Of a stretch of 64,000 nt of DNA, positions 26,901 through 34,194 are shown in pieces. Position numbers and translations under genes: made by a program. The notes below the pieces were generated by a model. That model worked only from the letters and a program-made list of their open reading frames with translations, was not told where the DNA came from and did not search any database. The stretch lies in the NCBI GenBank assembly GCA_947561585.1, contig CANNZV010001832.1, positions 1 to 64,000 of the forward strand, given 5' to 3'. Origin of the DNA: Caprella mutica. Lineage: Eukaryota; Arthropoda; Malacostraca; Amphipoda; Caprellidae. Position 1 is the stretch's first letter. Each line of letters begins with the position of its first letter.

Positions 26901-29900
26901 CTGTCTACCATTGGTGTCATTTTGACGTCACAGTTGCTACTAGAAGTAGGTATGGACACTGTATCTCCTTCTGTCTAAATTTGGTGTCATTTTGACGTCA
27001 GAGTCGCTAGTAGAAGTAGGTATGGACACTGTATCACCTTCTGTGTACCATTGGTGTCATTTTGACGTCAGAGTCGCTAGTAGAAGTAGGTATGGACACT
27101 GTATCTCCTTCTGTCTACCATTGGTGTCATTTTGACGTCACAGTTGCTACTAGAAGTAGGTATGGACACTGTATCACCTTCTGTCTACCATTGGTGTCAT
27201 TTTGACGTCATAGTCGCTAGTAGAAGTAAGTATGGACACTGTATCTCCTTCTGTCTACCATTGGTGTCATTTTGACGTTACTGTCGCTAGTAGAAGTAGG
27301 TATGGACACTGTATCACCTTCTGTGTACCATTGGTGTCATTTTGAAGTCAGATTGGCTAGTAGAAGTAGGTATGGACGCTGTATCACCTTCTGTGTACCA
27401 TTGGAGTCATTTTGAAGTCAGATTGGCTATTAGAAGTAGGTATGGACTCTGTATCACCTTCTGTCTACCATTGGTGTCATTTTGAAGTCAGATTGGCTAG
27501 TAGAAGTAGGTATGGACACTGCATCACCTTCTAAATATCAAAAAACATCCAATGTGCTTCGCAATCATTCCTAATATACAAATTACAAATGATTCCAGTA
27601 ACGAATTCCACTCTCTACATTCCCACATGCAAAGATAGACACAATGTACGAATACTATTCCACGAACAGAAAAACTCTATTCAGATTTTCTTTTCAACAT
27701 TGCAGATTTATAGAGTAAACACACACAAATCTACGGACCGCTAGAGAACACTTTCGCCTGCAAATAAAGAAACTTGAGGGTAATAAATAACGTGGCTGTT
27801 TTGTGTGAGGTTTCTTTGATATTCCAGAGGGTCGTCTTGACGTATCTTGCTTCGTACAGCAAAAAATATGTAAAACTACACGTATTTCATCTATAAATAT
27901 TCATTTGAATAACTATGATATCGAACCTTTAAATCTTTAAAATTTTCACATTTGAAAGAAAAAGTAATGTTGAAAAAATTACTTTCACTTAAACACTGCC
28001 TCACATCTCAAGTAAATTCCTAAGCCATTCCCATTGCCGCTGAATCAGTTCCAAGAGAGCATATAATTCCCAGTTGGTATTCAGATCACGTACGTGGTTA
28101 ATGGGGTAGATTTAGAGTGTTATATCTTGCATGGATGAGCTGCACGCCCTTGTTTTACATTCATCTGCCCTATTTTTCTACCATTAGAGTTTTACTTGTT
28201 AGAGATTTATGAGCCTTATTGTGATTAATGATTAAGCTAAGAGAGAGATATTAAAGGTTACAATAAGAGTGGTAGATAATAACAGATATAATAAGAGTGG
28301 TAGATAATAACGGATATAATAAGAGTGTTAGATGATAACGGATATAATAAGAGTGGTAGATAATAACGGATATAATAAGAGTGTTAGATGATAACGGATA
28401 TAATAAGAGTGATAGATGATAACGGATATAATAAGAGTGGTAGATAATAACGGATATAATAAGAGCGGTAGATAATAACGGATATAATAAGAGTGGTAGA
28501 TAATAACGGATATAATAAGAGTGGTAGATAATAACGGATATAATAAGAGTGGTAGATAATAACGGATATAATAAGAGTGGTAGTTAATAATGGATATAAT
28601 AAGAGTGGTAGATAATAACGGATATAATAAGAGTGGTAGATAATAACGGATATAATAAGAGTGGTAGATAATAATGGTTGCAATAAGAGTGTTAGATGAT
28701 AACGGATATAATAAGAGTGGTAGATAATAATGGTTGCAATAAGAGTGGTAGATAATAATGGTTGCAATAAGAGTGGTAGATAATAACGGATATAATAAGA
28801 GTGGTAGATATTAACGGATATAATAAGAGTGGTAGATAATAACGGATATAATAAGAGTGGTAGATAATAACGGATATAATAAGAGTGTTAGATGATAACG
28901 GATATAATAAGAGTGATAGATGATAACGGATATAATAAGAGTGGTAGATAATAACGGATATAATAAGAGTGGTAGATAATAACGGATATAATAAGAGTGG
29001 TAGATAATAACGGATATAATAAGAGTGGTAGATAATAACGGATATAATAAGAGTGTTAGATAATAACGGATATAATAAGAGTGGTAGATAATAACGGATA
29101 TAATAAGAATGGTAGATAATAACGGATATAATAAGAGTGGTAGATAATAACGGATATAATAAGAGTGGTAGATAATAATGGTTGCAATAAGAGTGTTAGA
29201 TGATAACGGATATAATAAGAGTGTTAGATAATAACGGATATAATAAGAGTGGTAGATAATAACGGATATAATAAGAGTGTTAGATAATAACGGATATAAT
29301 AAGAGTGGTAGATAATAACGGATATAATAAGAGTGGTAGATAATAACGGATATAATAAGAGTGGTAGATGATAACGGATATAATAAGAGTGGTAGATGAT
29401 AACGGATATAATAAGAGTGGTAGATGATAACGGATATAATAAGAGTGGTAGATAATAACGGATATAATAAGAGTGGTAGATAATAACGGATATAATAAGA
29501 GTGGTAGATAATAACGGATATAATAAGAGTGGTAGATAATAACGGATATAATAAGAGTGGTAGATAATAATGGTTGCAATAAGAGTGTTAGATGATAACG
29601 GATATAATAAGAGTGTTAGATAATAACGGATATAATAAGAGTGGTAGATAATAACGGATATAATAAGAGTGTTAGATAATAACGGATATAATAAGAGTGG
29701 TAGATAATAACGGATATAATAAGAGTGGTAGATAATAACGGATATAATAAGAGTGGTAGATAATAATGGTTATAATAAGAGTGGTAGATAATAACGGATA
29801 TAATAAGAGTGGTAGATGATAACGGATATAATAAGAGTGGTAGATGATAACGGATATAATAAGAGTGGTAGATAATAACGGATATAATAAGAGTGGTAGA

Positions 29901-32900
29901 TAATAACGGATATAATAAGAGTGGTAGATAATAACGGATATAATAAGAGTGGTAGATAATAACGGATATAATAAGAGTGGTAGATAATAACGGATATAAT
30001 AAGAGTGGTAGATAATAACGGATATAATAAGAGTGGTAGATAATAACGGATATAATAAGAGTGGTAGATAATAACGGATATAATAAGAGTGGTAGATAAT
30101 AACGGATATAATAAGAGTGGTAGATAATAATGGTTGCAATAAGAGTGTTAGATGATAACGGATATAATAAGAGTGTTAGATAATAACGGATATAATAAGA
30201 GTGGTAGATAATAACGGATATAATAAGAGTGTTAGATAATAACGGATATAATAAGAGTGGTAGATAATAACGGATATAATAAGAGTGGTAGATAATAACG
30301 GATATAATAAGAGTGGTAGATAATAACGGATATAATAAGAGTGGTAGATAATAACGGATATAATAAGAGTGGTATATGATAACGGATATAATAAGAGTGG
30401 TAGATGATAACGGATATAATAAGAGTGGTAGATGATAACGGATATAATAAGAGTGGTAGATAATAACGGATATAATAAGAGTGGTAGATAATAACGGATA
30501 TAATAAGAGTGGTAGATAATAACGGATATAATAAGAGTGGTAGATAATAACGGATATAATAAGAGTGTTAGATAATAACGGATATAATAAGAGTGGTAGA
30601 TAATAACGGATATAATAAGAGTGGTAGATAATAACGGATATAATAAGAGTGGTAGATAATAATGGTTATAATAAGAGTGGTAGATAATAACGGATATAAT
30701 AAGAGTGGTAGATGATAACGGATATAATAAGAGTGGTAGATGATAACGGATATAATAAGAGTGGTAGATAATAACGGATATAATAAGAGTGGTAGATAAT
30801 AACGGATATAATAAGAGTGGTAGATAATAACGGATATAATAAGAGTGGTAGATAATAACGGATATAATAAGAGTGGTAGATAATAACGGATATAATAAGA
30901 GTGGTAGATAATAACGGATATAATAAGAGTGGTAGATAATAACGGATATAATAAGAGTGGTAGATAATAACGGATATAATAAGAGTGGTAGATAATAATG
31001 GTTGCAATAAGAGTGTTAGATGATAACGGATATAATAAGAGTGTTAGATAATAACGGATATAATAAGAGTGGTAGATAATAACGGATATAATAAGAGTGT
31101 TAGATAATAACGGATATAATAAGAGTGGTAGATAATAACGGATATAATAAGAGTGGTAGATAATAACGGATATAATAAGAGTGGTAGATAATAACGGATA
31201 TAATAAGAGTGGTAGATAATAACGGATATAATAAGAGTGGTATATGATAACGGATATAATAAGAGTGGTAGATGATAACGGATATAATAAGAGTGGTAGA
31301 TGATAACGGATATAATAAGAGTGGTAGATAATAACGGATATAATAAGAGTGGTAGATAATAACGGATATAATAAGAGTGGTAGATAATAACGGATATAAT
31401 AAGAGTGGTAGATAATAACGGATATAATAAGAGTGGTAGATAATAATGGTTGCAATAAGAGTGTTAGATGATAACGGATATAATAAGAGTGTTAGATAAT
31501 AACGGATATAATAAGAGTGGTAGATAATAACGGATATAATAAGAGTGTTAGATAATAACGGATATAATAAGAGTGGTAGATAATAACGGATATAATAAGA
31601 GTGGTAGATAATAACGGATCTAATAAGAGTGGTAGATAATAATGGTTATAATAAGAGTGGTAGATAATAACGGATATAATAAGAGTGGTAGATGATAACG
31701 GATATAATAAGAGTGGTAGATGATAACGGATATAATAAGAGTGGTAGATAATAACGGATATAATAAGAGTGGTAGATAATAACGGATATAATAAGAGTGA
31801 TCGATAATAAATAGAGTAAGAAGGTATATTATTTCTTTAGAAAATTAGATTTTTTAGAAAAAATAGATTATTTTTAGAAAAATAGATAATTTATCAGAAC
31901 TTTTTTGAAAAATAGGTAATCTTCAGAAAAAAAGATAATATTTATTATAAAAATTGATAAAATATTTATTTAGCTCCAAAAAGGCATTTTCTTGGATATA
32001 TTTATTCATATTTTTTCCGTTTTTCTATCATAAAATCCTAATAGATGCAACTACAAATGATGATATCAAAATTTGAAAGTCTCAACTCACGTGTACAATC
32101 CCTAGGTTCGTCAGATCGGTCCGTACAGTCCGCTTCACCGTCGCAGTACGCGTCAGCTTTGATGCACTCGTAATTAGCGCAGGCAAACTCCGAGAGTTTG
32201 CAGCCAGCCACCGACTCTACGGCAAGAAGGAAGGAGAGGAAGACCAGAAGAATGAAGGGGATGGTGAGGAAGTTCTCAAGGTGGGTGAAGGAGGAGTTGG
32301 AGCAAGAGGAACGAGACTTCTGTCTATCCTTTGCTCTGTGGTGTGGGGATTTGGAGCGTCTCATCAGACTTTGGGATGAGGACAATTTGGCAAGAGGTCG
32401 CAGACGTGGAATTGAGTATTTCATTTCGGAAAGGCTGCGAGATTCCGCATCATGTCTTTCCCGTCTATTAACAGCTCGCGAATATTTTTGTTCTAGGTCT
32501 TCCAGATCTTCCCCGTAGTAATTGGAGCTTTTAGACGCTTTTCTGGATCCATGGCGGCCATGCTGCATGCCTTCTAGACGTCGGAAAAGTTTTATACTCT
32601 TGGGAGAGATTTTCTGCAGCTCGTTATAATAGAGATGGCGATGATATAAAAAACGGAGATATTGCTCCTCATCGCCACCCTCCTGAAACTGGTGTTCTTT
32701 CAAAAGTTTCTGATAATGTTTAAACCTACTTTTGTCGAACATTTTACTACTGCTACTACTGCAATCATCATCTTCGTTTTCCTCACTGCCCTCGTAATTC
32801 TCGTCGGAAGGGTGGCAACAATCCTCGCTTTCGTCCGAACTGTCATAATATTTTTTATGATTATTGTTGTCTTTAGAGAGGGCTGCTACAGTGGGATCAT

Positions 32901-33420
32901 CAATCACGTTCAATTGTTCATCTTTGGTGTTTTGATTCCCCATTGTTGCGGCTAGTTCTTTTTTATCAGCTGATCTCGTACTGGTGTGAACTAGTGTGCT
33001 TTTACTTTGTGTTAGAGGTTTGTTTGTTGTTAGGTTTGCGTCGTTAGAGACACAAGGGTTTGACAGATTGAGAGAATTGACGTACTCTTCCGTCTTCCAT
33101 TGCCTTTCTAAGTCTGTAGGGCAATGGTTGTCACCAGATATATTTGTCACGAAGGTTTTCAAAGACTTCTCTGTGCCGGATGGGAATTTCTCTACCTCTT
33201 CCTCCCCGTGCTTTGGCTCGGATCCAAAACGTTTCGAATCACCAGAGTAAGTTTGTTGCTCAAAACTTAGGGAAAAAGGTTCCTTGCGATATATAAAAGT
33301 GTTTTGGTGTTCTGACGATATCGCGCTGTAGCCATCGATTGAAACCTCGTCATCGTCTCCGTCACTCACTCCGGATGACGAGGGAATGTCCTCCAACTCT
33401 CGGATCTTCATTTGAAGAAT
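6887..33420 (-). CDS. CUB/LDLa multi-domain transmembrane protein, LEV-10/NETO-like (whole gene, six exons, one frameshift)
   Basis: Six exons join as 33420-32091, 22356-22200, 14318-14129, 13419-13302, 9543-9308 and 8930-6887, all GT-AG with matching phases. From the Met at 33411 the joined coding length is 4066 nt, that is 3n+1. The extra base matches a frameshift seen at 8038-8040. Corrected, the product is about 1354 residues: acidic/Ser-rich N-terminus (1-380), hydrophobic segment (381-403), LDLa (404-440), CUB1 (~442-590), CUB2 (~605-755), CUB3 (~764-925), CUB4 (934-1083), a CUB-like region (~1084-1200), LDLa (1234-1268), transmembrane helix (1273-1300) and a 54-residue tail ending TTL. 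Five CUBs plus a membrane-proximal LDLa recall C. elegans LEV-10, which clusters acetylcholine receptors; NETO and SOL proteins are other CUB receptor partners. A role beside a neurotransmitter receptor is inference only. The first Met is not proven, because an intron acceptor lies 9 nt upstream and the frame stays open to it. Confidence 0.85.
8038..8040 (-). other. Frameshift site in exon 6 (one extra C in a CCC run)
   Basis: On the minus strand the sequence reads TGT CAG TAC CCG CCT. With one C fewer, the codons become TAC CGC CTT TTA GCA GCT, and then GAC GAA GTT GTC continues into the remaining CUB4. The total coding length of 3n+1 agrees with a single inserted base. Alternatively a 37-nt GT-AG segment (8065-8029, GTAAAA to TTTTAG) could be spliced out and also restores the frame, but it would remove the conserved CUB cysteine and is unusually short for an intron. 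Confidence 0.8.
8974..9220. mobile_element. Long perfect-stem hairpin MITE inside intron 5
   Basis: The left arm GGCCGTATACACGTAGGG, then AAGTCTTTCCACCAGACTTT, TTGCTAAGCTCCTCC and TACTTTTTCC, is mirrored on the right down to GTGTGTACGGCC. The centre (9088-9114) carries the GGTATCCATGATACC palindrome shared with elements at 21981, 23862 and 60047. Its ends differ from theirs. It makes up most of the 377-bp intron. Confidence 0.85.
9308..9543 (-). CDS. Exon 5: first half of CUB2
   Basis: The acceptor CTTCTCCACATAG ends at 9544; the donor GTGAGT begins at 9307. Length is 236 nt, phase 1 in and phase 0 out. It reads SLCNRYFLNCDEHYCAVQSP then NYPGMYPRHITCHYVLRQ and continues to FPPGLQ. The string SPNYPGMYP is a textbook CUB start (SP.YP..YP), followed by the conserved second Cys in ITCHY. 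It joins exon 6 in frame to give GLQVWGACDLVHDFLMIYDG, the calcium-site region of a CUB domain. Confidence 0.88.
9841..10252. repeat. 23-bp minisatellite (CTTCTACACACTTCAATCTA)
   Basis: About 18 copies of a 23-bp unit, with a degenerate pyrimidine-rich lead-in (CTTCTACATT-type) from about 9690. It lies in intron 4. Confidence 0.9.
10253..11106. other. Intron 4 spacer
   Basis: Unique-looking AT-rich sequence with a G run at about 10338-10346. No gene or RNA was recognised. A stretch near 10925 (GTCAGTTAGCAGACTAATG) faintly resembles the TIR at 3642. Confidence 0.4.
11107..12163. repeat. 31-bp minisatellite (CAGTCACTGTGCAATGGAGG)
   Basis: About 34 copies of a 31-bp unit that also contains GTCAGTACCA. 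Because 31 is not a multiple of 3 and no frame of the unit has a stop, all three forward frames stay open and give the same 31-residue periodic peptide. CTATGGAAG and CAATGGAGG variants alternate in the second half. It lies in intron 4 and is not considered coding. Confidence 0.92.
12313..12525. repeat. 12-bp minisatellite (CACTAGACTAGG)
   Basis: About 17 copies of a 12-bp unit, alternating CACTAGACTAGG and TACTAGACTAGG. It makes a short open frame on the minus strand, which is an artefact. It lies in intron 4. Confidence 0.9.
12526..13301. other. Intron 4 spacer next to exon 4
   Basis: AT-rich, then a C-rich patch at about 13230-13290 (CCCCCCTCC, CCTTCTCCCC) directly downstream of the exon 4 donor on the minus strand. 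On that strand this is a run of G triplets, which in many introns act as splicing enhancers. The middle holds diverged repeats of TTTCAATAATTTT/AGTAACCAATTT type (12980-13200). Confidence 0.4.
13302..13419 (-). CDS. Exon 4: end of CUB1 and linker
   Basis: The acceptor CATTTGAATTTCAG ends at 13420 and the donor GTGAGT begins at 13301. The 118-nt exon enters in phase 0 and leaves in phase 1. It reads NLFKAPFKFRLSYKTLNHEH then AVLRYGRLPNAKYRGDLVPG. The segment FKFRLSYKTL has the form of the last strand of a CUB domain. It lies in a locally GC-richer patch with no other explanation. It is too short to stand out as an ORF and is called from splice signals plus frame continuity with exons 3 and 5. 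Confidence 0.8.
13420..13860. other. Intron 3, part outside the minisatellite
   Basis: About 440 bp with loosely repeated ACTAGTGA/TTTTCATAACTAGT motifs (13480-13700), which look like an old decayed tandem repeat. No coding potential. Confidence 0.45.
13861..14128. repeat. 24-bp minisatellite starting at the exon 3 splice donor
   Basis: Units of CATCATTCTCAC and CATCATTCGAAA (24 bp together), about 11 copies with variants. On the minus strand each unit reads GTGAGAATGATG, so the donor motif GTGAGA recurs throughout the array. The array begins exactly at the real donor (14128). Confidence 0.9.
14129..14318 (-). CDS. Exon 3: middle of CUB1
   Basis: The acceptor TTTTTCATTTCAG ends at 14319; the donor GTGAGA begins at 14128. 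Length is 190 nt, entering in phase 2 and leaving in phase 0. It reads SLGDFFSYNSGCPQGWMQIS, then YWCGDGKGFNIYYSETSTVT and LTLKQFIPMEYIHFE. This supplies the third and fourth CUB cysteines and the typical G(Y)WCG motif. The donor lies at the edge of a 24-bp minisatellite whose units repeat GTGAGAATGATG, so the frame stays open into the intron for about 270 nt. Exact exon-end choice is therefore uncertain; the first GTGAGA fits best because exon 4 follows in frame. Confidence 0.82.
14340..15175. other. Intron 2 spacer with a 2-copy tandem duplication
   Basis: AT-rich sequence. A unit of about 57 bp (CCCATTTATCATAACACT, CAAATATCACATAA, AGAGCGTTTTAA) occurs twice in tandem at about 14713-14825. 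Nothing else was recognised. Confidence 0.5.
15180..15392. repeat. 24/25-bp minisatellite (CCCTAACAATTAAAACAACC)
   Basis: Nine copies of a 24-25-bp unit. Length varies by one A in the AAAA run. It lies in intron 2. The CCCTAA inside is not a telomere repeat, as it occurs once per unit. Confidence 0.9.
15490..17027. repeat. 32/33-bp minisatellite with a trimer higher-order pattern
   Basis: About 47 copies of AGACTGAGTCTATCAGCACT plus CTATTAACAC(C)TTT. Variants are CACT or CTCT, AACAC or AGCAC, and TTT or CATT. From about 15960 to 16480 the order CTCT, CACT, CACT repeats as a block of about 97-98 bp, showing that trimers were amplified as a unit. It lies in intron 2. Confidence 0.93.
17028..17970. 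other. Intron 2 unique sequence, possible conserved non-coding patch
   Basis: The segment 17255-17500 has more balanced base composition and no repeats (for example GCCCACCAAATAAATATGG and GGGATGGATGGGGCGGC), unlike its surroundings. A second such patch lies at 17880-17960 (CATTTGCATGAG). No long frame is open. An enhancer or conserved element is possible, but this is inference. Confidence 0.35.
17977..18420. repeat. Degenerate TACC-rich tandem repeat
   Basis: Diverged copies of CACCTACCTAATTACCTAC, changing to ACCATATATACCATCCTCA toward the right end. The open frame across it is a result of the repeat. Confidence 0.75.
18488..19196. repeat. 14-bp minisatellite (GAATACTATGAAAA)
   Basis: About 50 copies, almost all identical; the variant GACTACTATGAAAA occurs as pairs near 18588 and 18806. 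Near-perfect identity points to recent expansion or homogenisation. It lies in intron 2. Confidence 0.95.
19505..20700. repeat. 45-bp minisatellite, locus 1
   Basis: About 26 copies of a 45-bp unit: GTTGTAAATAAAGTGCACAG, TGAAGGGTTAAAA, CAACCACCAATA. As 45 is a multiple of 3, single frames stay open on both strands (about 403 residues forward, 433 reverse) with a 15-residue period. There is no splice support, and the peptides match nothing I recognise. Sub-blocks differ (GGTTTAAAA in the middle, GAGTTAAAA at the ends). The same unit fills 63375-64000. Confidence 0.95.
20720..21980. other. Intron 2 spacer
   Basis: AT-rich except for 20880-21140, which is more mixed in composition (GAGCCAAAAAGAACAAAGC, GGACTGCCTGAAGAAGAC). 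Just left of it, ACACACTATA-type copies (20750-20850) form a short degenerate repeat. The motif TACTAGTATATTACCCC at 21301 resembles a decayed end of the nested element at 269. Confidence 0.4.
21981..22188. mobile_element. Palindromic MITE next to the exon 2 donor
   Basis: The left arm AATTACGAATTATCGGTCAG, TTTCACATCTTCGGTCATAT, AAGAAAAAACGATAT is mirrored on the right down to CGTAATTTACCCTA. The centre (22079-22102) carries GGTATCCATGATACC and its mirror. The element ends about 12 bp from the donor at 22199, so the intron begins almost directly with the MITE on the minus strand. Confidence 0.88.
22200..22356 (-). CDS. Exon 2: start of CUB1
   Basis: The acceptor CTCCTTCCAG ends at 22357 and the donor GTAATT begins at 22199. 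The exon is 157 nt, entering in phase 1 and leaving in phase 2. It completes a Pro codon after the LDLa and continues CNKTFYGDVGKKYEVSV, then FTCHLTFIAGG and LVQLNFQEF. The two Cys and the alternating hydrophobic strands are typical of the first half of a CUB domain. The open frame across both junctions supports the exon although it is too short to stand out as an ORF. A palindromic transposon ends about 12 nt inside the downstream intron. Confidence 0.85.
22495..22662. mobile_element. Palindromic MITE (GGGTAAGTTACGAATTATCG ends)
   Basis: The left arm TAGGGTAAGTTACGAATTAT, CGGTCAGTACTACATCTTCG is mirrored by ATGACCGAAGATGTAGTACT, GACCAATAATTCGTAATATA. It lies in intron 1, about 140 bp from exon 2. 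It lacks the GGTATCC core. Confidence 0.87.
22663..23291. other. Intron 1 spacer
   Basis: AT-rich with no supported feature; 22800-22930 is slightly less AT-rich and unique. Confidence 0.4.
23292..23639. mobile_element. Short mariner-type non-autonomous element
   Basis: The ends CAGGGTGACACAAAAGT and (inverted) CAGGGTGATACAAATGT are flanked on both sides by TA, the target duplication of Tc1/mariner elements. The 348 bp between contain no transposase frame. It ends next to a (TA)n tract at 23643-23671. Confidence 0.75.
23862..24039. mobile_element. Palindromic MITE with shortened left arm
   Basis: The right arm ATGATCGAAATCGTGGAATA, then AATAACTCGGAACTTACCCT, is full. The left arm keeps TAGGTTCTGAGTTACCGGA but lacks the following 30 or so bases. 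The centre 23924-23957 is the complete 34-bp palindrome: GGTATCCATGATACC, then TGCA, then GGTATCATGGATACC. Confidence 0.8.
24040..25363. other. Intron 1 unique sequence
   Basis: Two patches stand out by mixed base composition and lack of repeats: 24155-24380 (GCTTCACTGCACTGCGGGCG, TCAGGCCTCTCAGGCCC) and 24890-25060 (GAGTCGCCGCCGATGAAGCC). A frame of 91 codons at 25113-25388 matches nothing I know and is probably chance. Conserved non-coding DNA or old gene fragments are possible. Confidence 0.35.
25364..25532. mobile_element. MITE (TAGGATTGTGACAATATGC family), copy 1
   Basis: The left end TAGGATTGTGACCATATGCT and right end AAAGCATATTAATCCTA are inverted. The interior (ACGGAGAGAATTAAAG, ATTGAATGGTTCTAAACCAG) is shared with the copy at 54614-54794. 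Confidence 0.8.
25533..26280. other. Intron 1 spacer
   Basis: No gene or clear repeat. 25600-25880 is more balanced in composition (for example ATAGCGTTGCCATTTTTCTG, GAGACGCTGGCGTAAATG) and unique; it could be conserved non-coding DNA. Confidence 0.35.
26281..27530. repeat. 70-bp satellite with a CRE palindrome per unit
   Basis: Eighteen units of 70 bp (ATTGGTGTCATTTTGACGTC, GCTAGTAGAAGTAGGTATGG, ACACTGTATC, CCTTCTGTCT). Twelve units keep the perfect CREB/ATF palindrome TGACGTCA; six have TGACGTTA or TGAAGTCA. The run of variants at 26460-26640 recurs 700 bp (ten units) later, so a block of ten units was duplicated. It lies in intron 1. Confidence 0.93.
27531..28254. other. Intron 1 spacer
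   Basis: Unique AT-rich sequence between two large arrays; no gene or RNA recognised. Confidence 0.4.
28255..31805. repeat. 28-bp satellite array, 3.5 kb, with higher-order blocks
   Basis: About 126 copies of a 28-bp unit (AATAAGAGTGGTAGATAATA plus ACGGATAT). A marker variant ATGGTTGCAAT recurs at about 29178, 29571, 30131, 30999 and 31447. All spacings are multiples of 28 (14, 20, 31 and 16 units), and each marker is followed by the same GTGTTAGATGATAACGG series, so multi-unit blocks were duplicated. Minus-strand open frames up to 295 codons arise because the unit lacks stops. It lies in intron 1. Confidence 0.95.
31806..32090. other. Intron 1 spacer beside exon 1
   Basis: AT-rich, with a short degenerate repeat of TTTTTAGAAAAATAGAT type at 31838-31945. 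Confidence 0.45.
32091..33420 (-). CDS. Exon 1 of those visible: acidic/Ser-rich N-terminus, hydrophobic segment, first LDLa module
   Basis: The acceptor is a pyrimidine-rich stretch ending CTCTCTTCAG at 33421; the donor GTGAGT begins at 32090 (phase 1). The likely start is the Met at 33411, but ILQ precedes it in frame, so an upstream coding exon is possible. Residues 1-380 are low complexity, with runs of Asp/Glu and Ser (for example SDGDDDEVS near residue 17) and basic stretches near 300-375. They have no recognisable domain and no N-terminal signal peptide. Residues 381-403 (FLTIPFILLVFLSFLLAVE) are strongly hydrophobic and would act as a signal anchor. Residues 404-440 form an LDLa module with six Cys and the calcium-binding pattern CDGEADCTDRSDE. 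With a second helix near the C-terminus, both ends of the protein would be cytoplasmic. Confidence 0.88.
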
Positions 33421-33470
33421 CTGAAGAGAGCAGGAAAAACACTGTTAGTTTTGTAAGTTTAAAATGAATC

Positions 33471-33618
33471 AGGATAAGTTCTTAATTATCGGTCAGTTCC
33501 CCATTTTCGAACAATTAAAAATACCAATTAAAATAAAAATGAAATAATTATTATTATATCGTTTTTTCTTACGTGTCCGAAAATTGGGAACTGACCGATA
33601 ATTAAGAACTTACCCTAA
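33471..33618. mobile_element. Palindromic MITE 50 bp upstream of exon 1
   Basis: The left arm AGGATAAGTTCTTAATTATC, GGTCAGTTCCCCATTTTCG is mirrored by CGAAAATTGGGAACTGACCG, ATAATTAAGAACTTACCCTA. Same family as 22495; the core is reduced to AT-rich sequence. Confidence 0.87.
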
Positions 33619-34194
33619 ATCGAAATATAACTGAACAGCTCATTTATTATATACTAAATACAAAAAGTAAATGTATAAGATATTATATGTGAAAGTATAT
33701 AAAATAAATAGCAAATATTTATAATATTAAATATAAAGGTATATACTATATACCTAAATAAAAATTTTATCAACAATTTCACCATATTCATAGCAAATAA
33801 TAAATAAAATCTTACTTATCAGTATTTAATCCTCATACATATATCCCAATATAATGATAATATTTAACAATTCCCATATCAAAACCAACGTATATTATCT
33901 GACCCCTAAATAACACTGTCTAATTTTTTACTTTATACGATAATCAATTAATACGAGTAATACCCGTGGATTTGCTATCTGTTATCTTCAGCGAAAACCT
34001 TTCAAAAATGTAAATCCCGCAGCTTTGGCGATACTGGAGCAAAAAACCTTTGGTGCTTTTTCGGAGATTGTGAAGAAAAGAGAAAATACGCTATTTGGAT
34101 TTTATTTTAGAATTTAAAGATTATTAGTTTGGTAAATGGAAAAGATTGTGCAGGAGTCAATTGAATGATTTAATTTGTTTAGAAAGTGACTATT
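33619..34194. other. Spacer upstream of exon 1
   Basis: AT-rich. No feature, apart from a slightly GC-richer stretch at 33985-34060. This is either upstream intron of the CUB/LDLa gene or intergenic DNA. Confidence 0.4.

Noticed and set aside
26281..27530. Regular direct repeats that resemble a CRISPR array
   Set aside because: The whole 70-bp unit repeats, with no unique spacers; the genome is eukaryotic.
30568..31455. 295-codon minus-strand frame and shorter ones through the 28-bp array
   Set aside because: Stop-free 28-bp unit read in rotating frames; sits inside an intron of the gene on the same strand.
32198..33250. Plus-strand frames of 84-106 codons
   Set aside because: Antisense shadows of exon 1.
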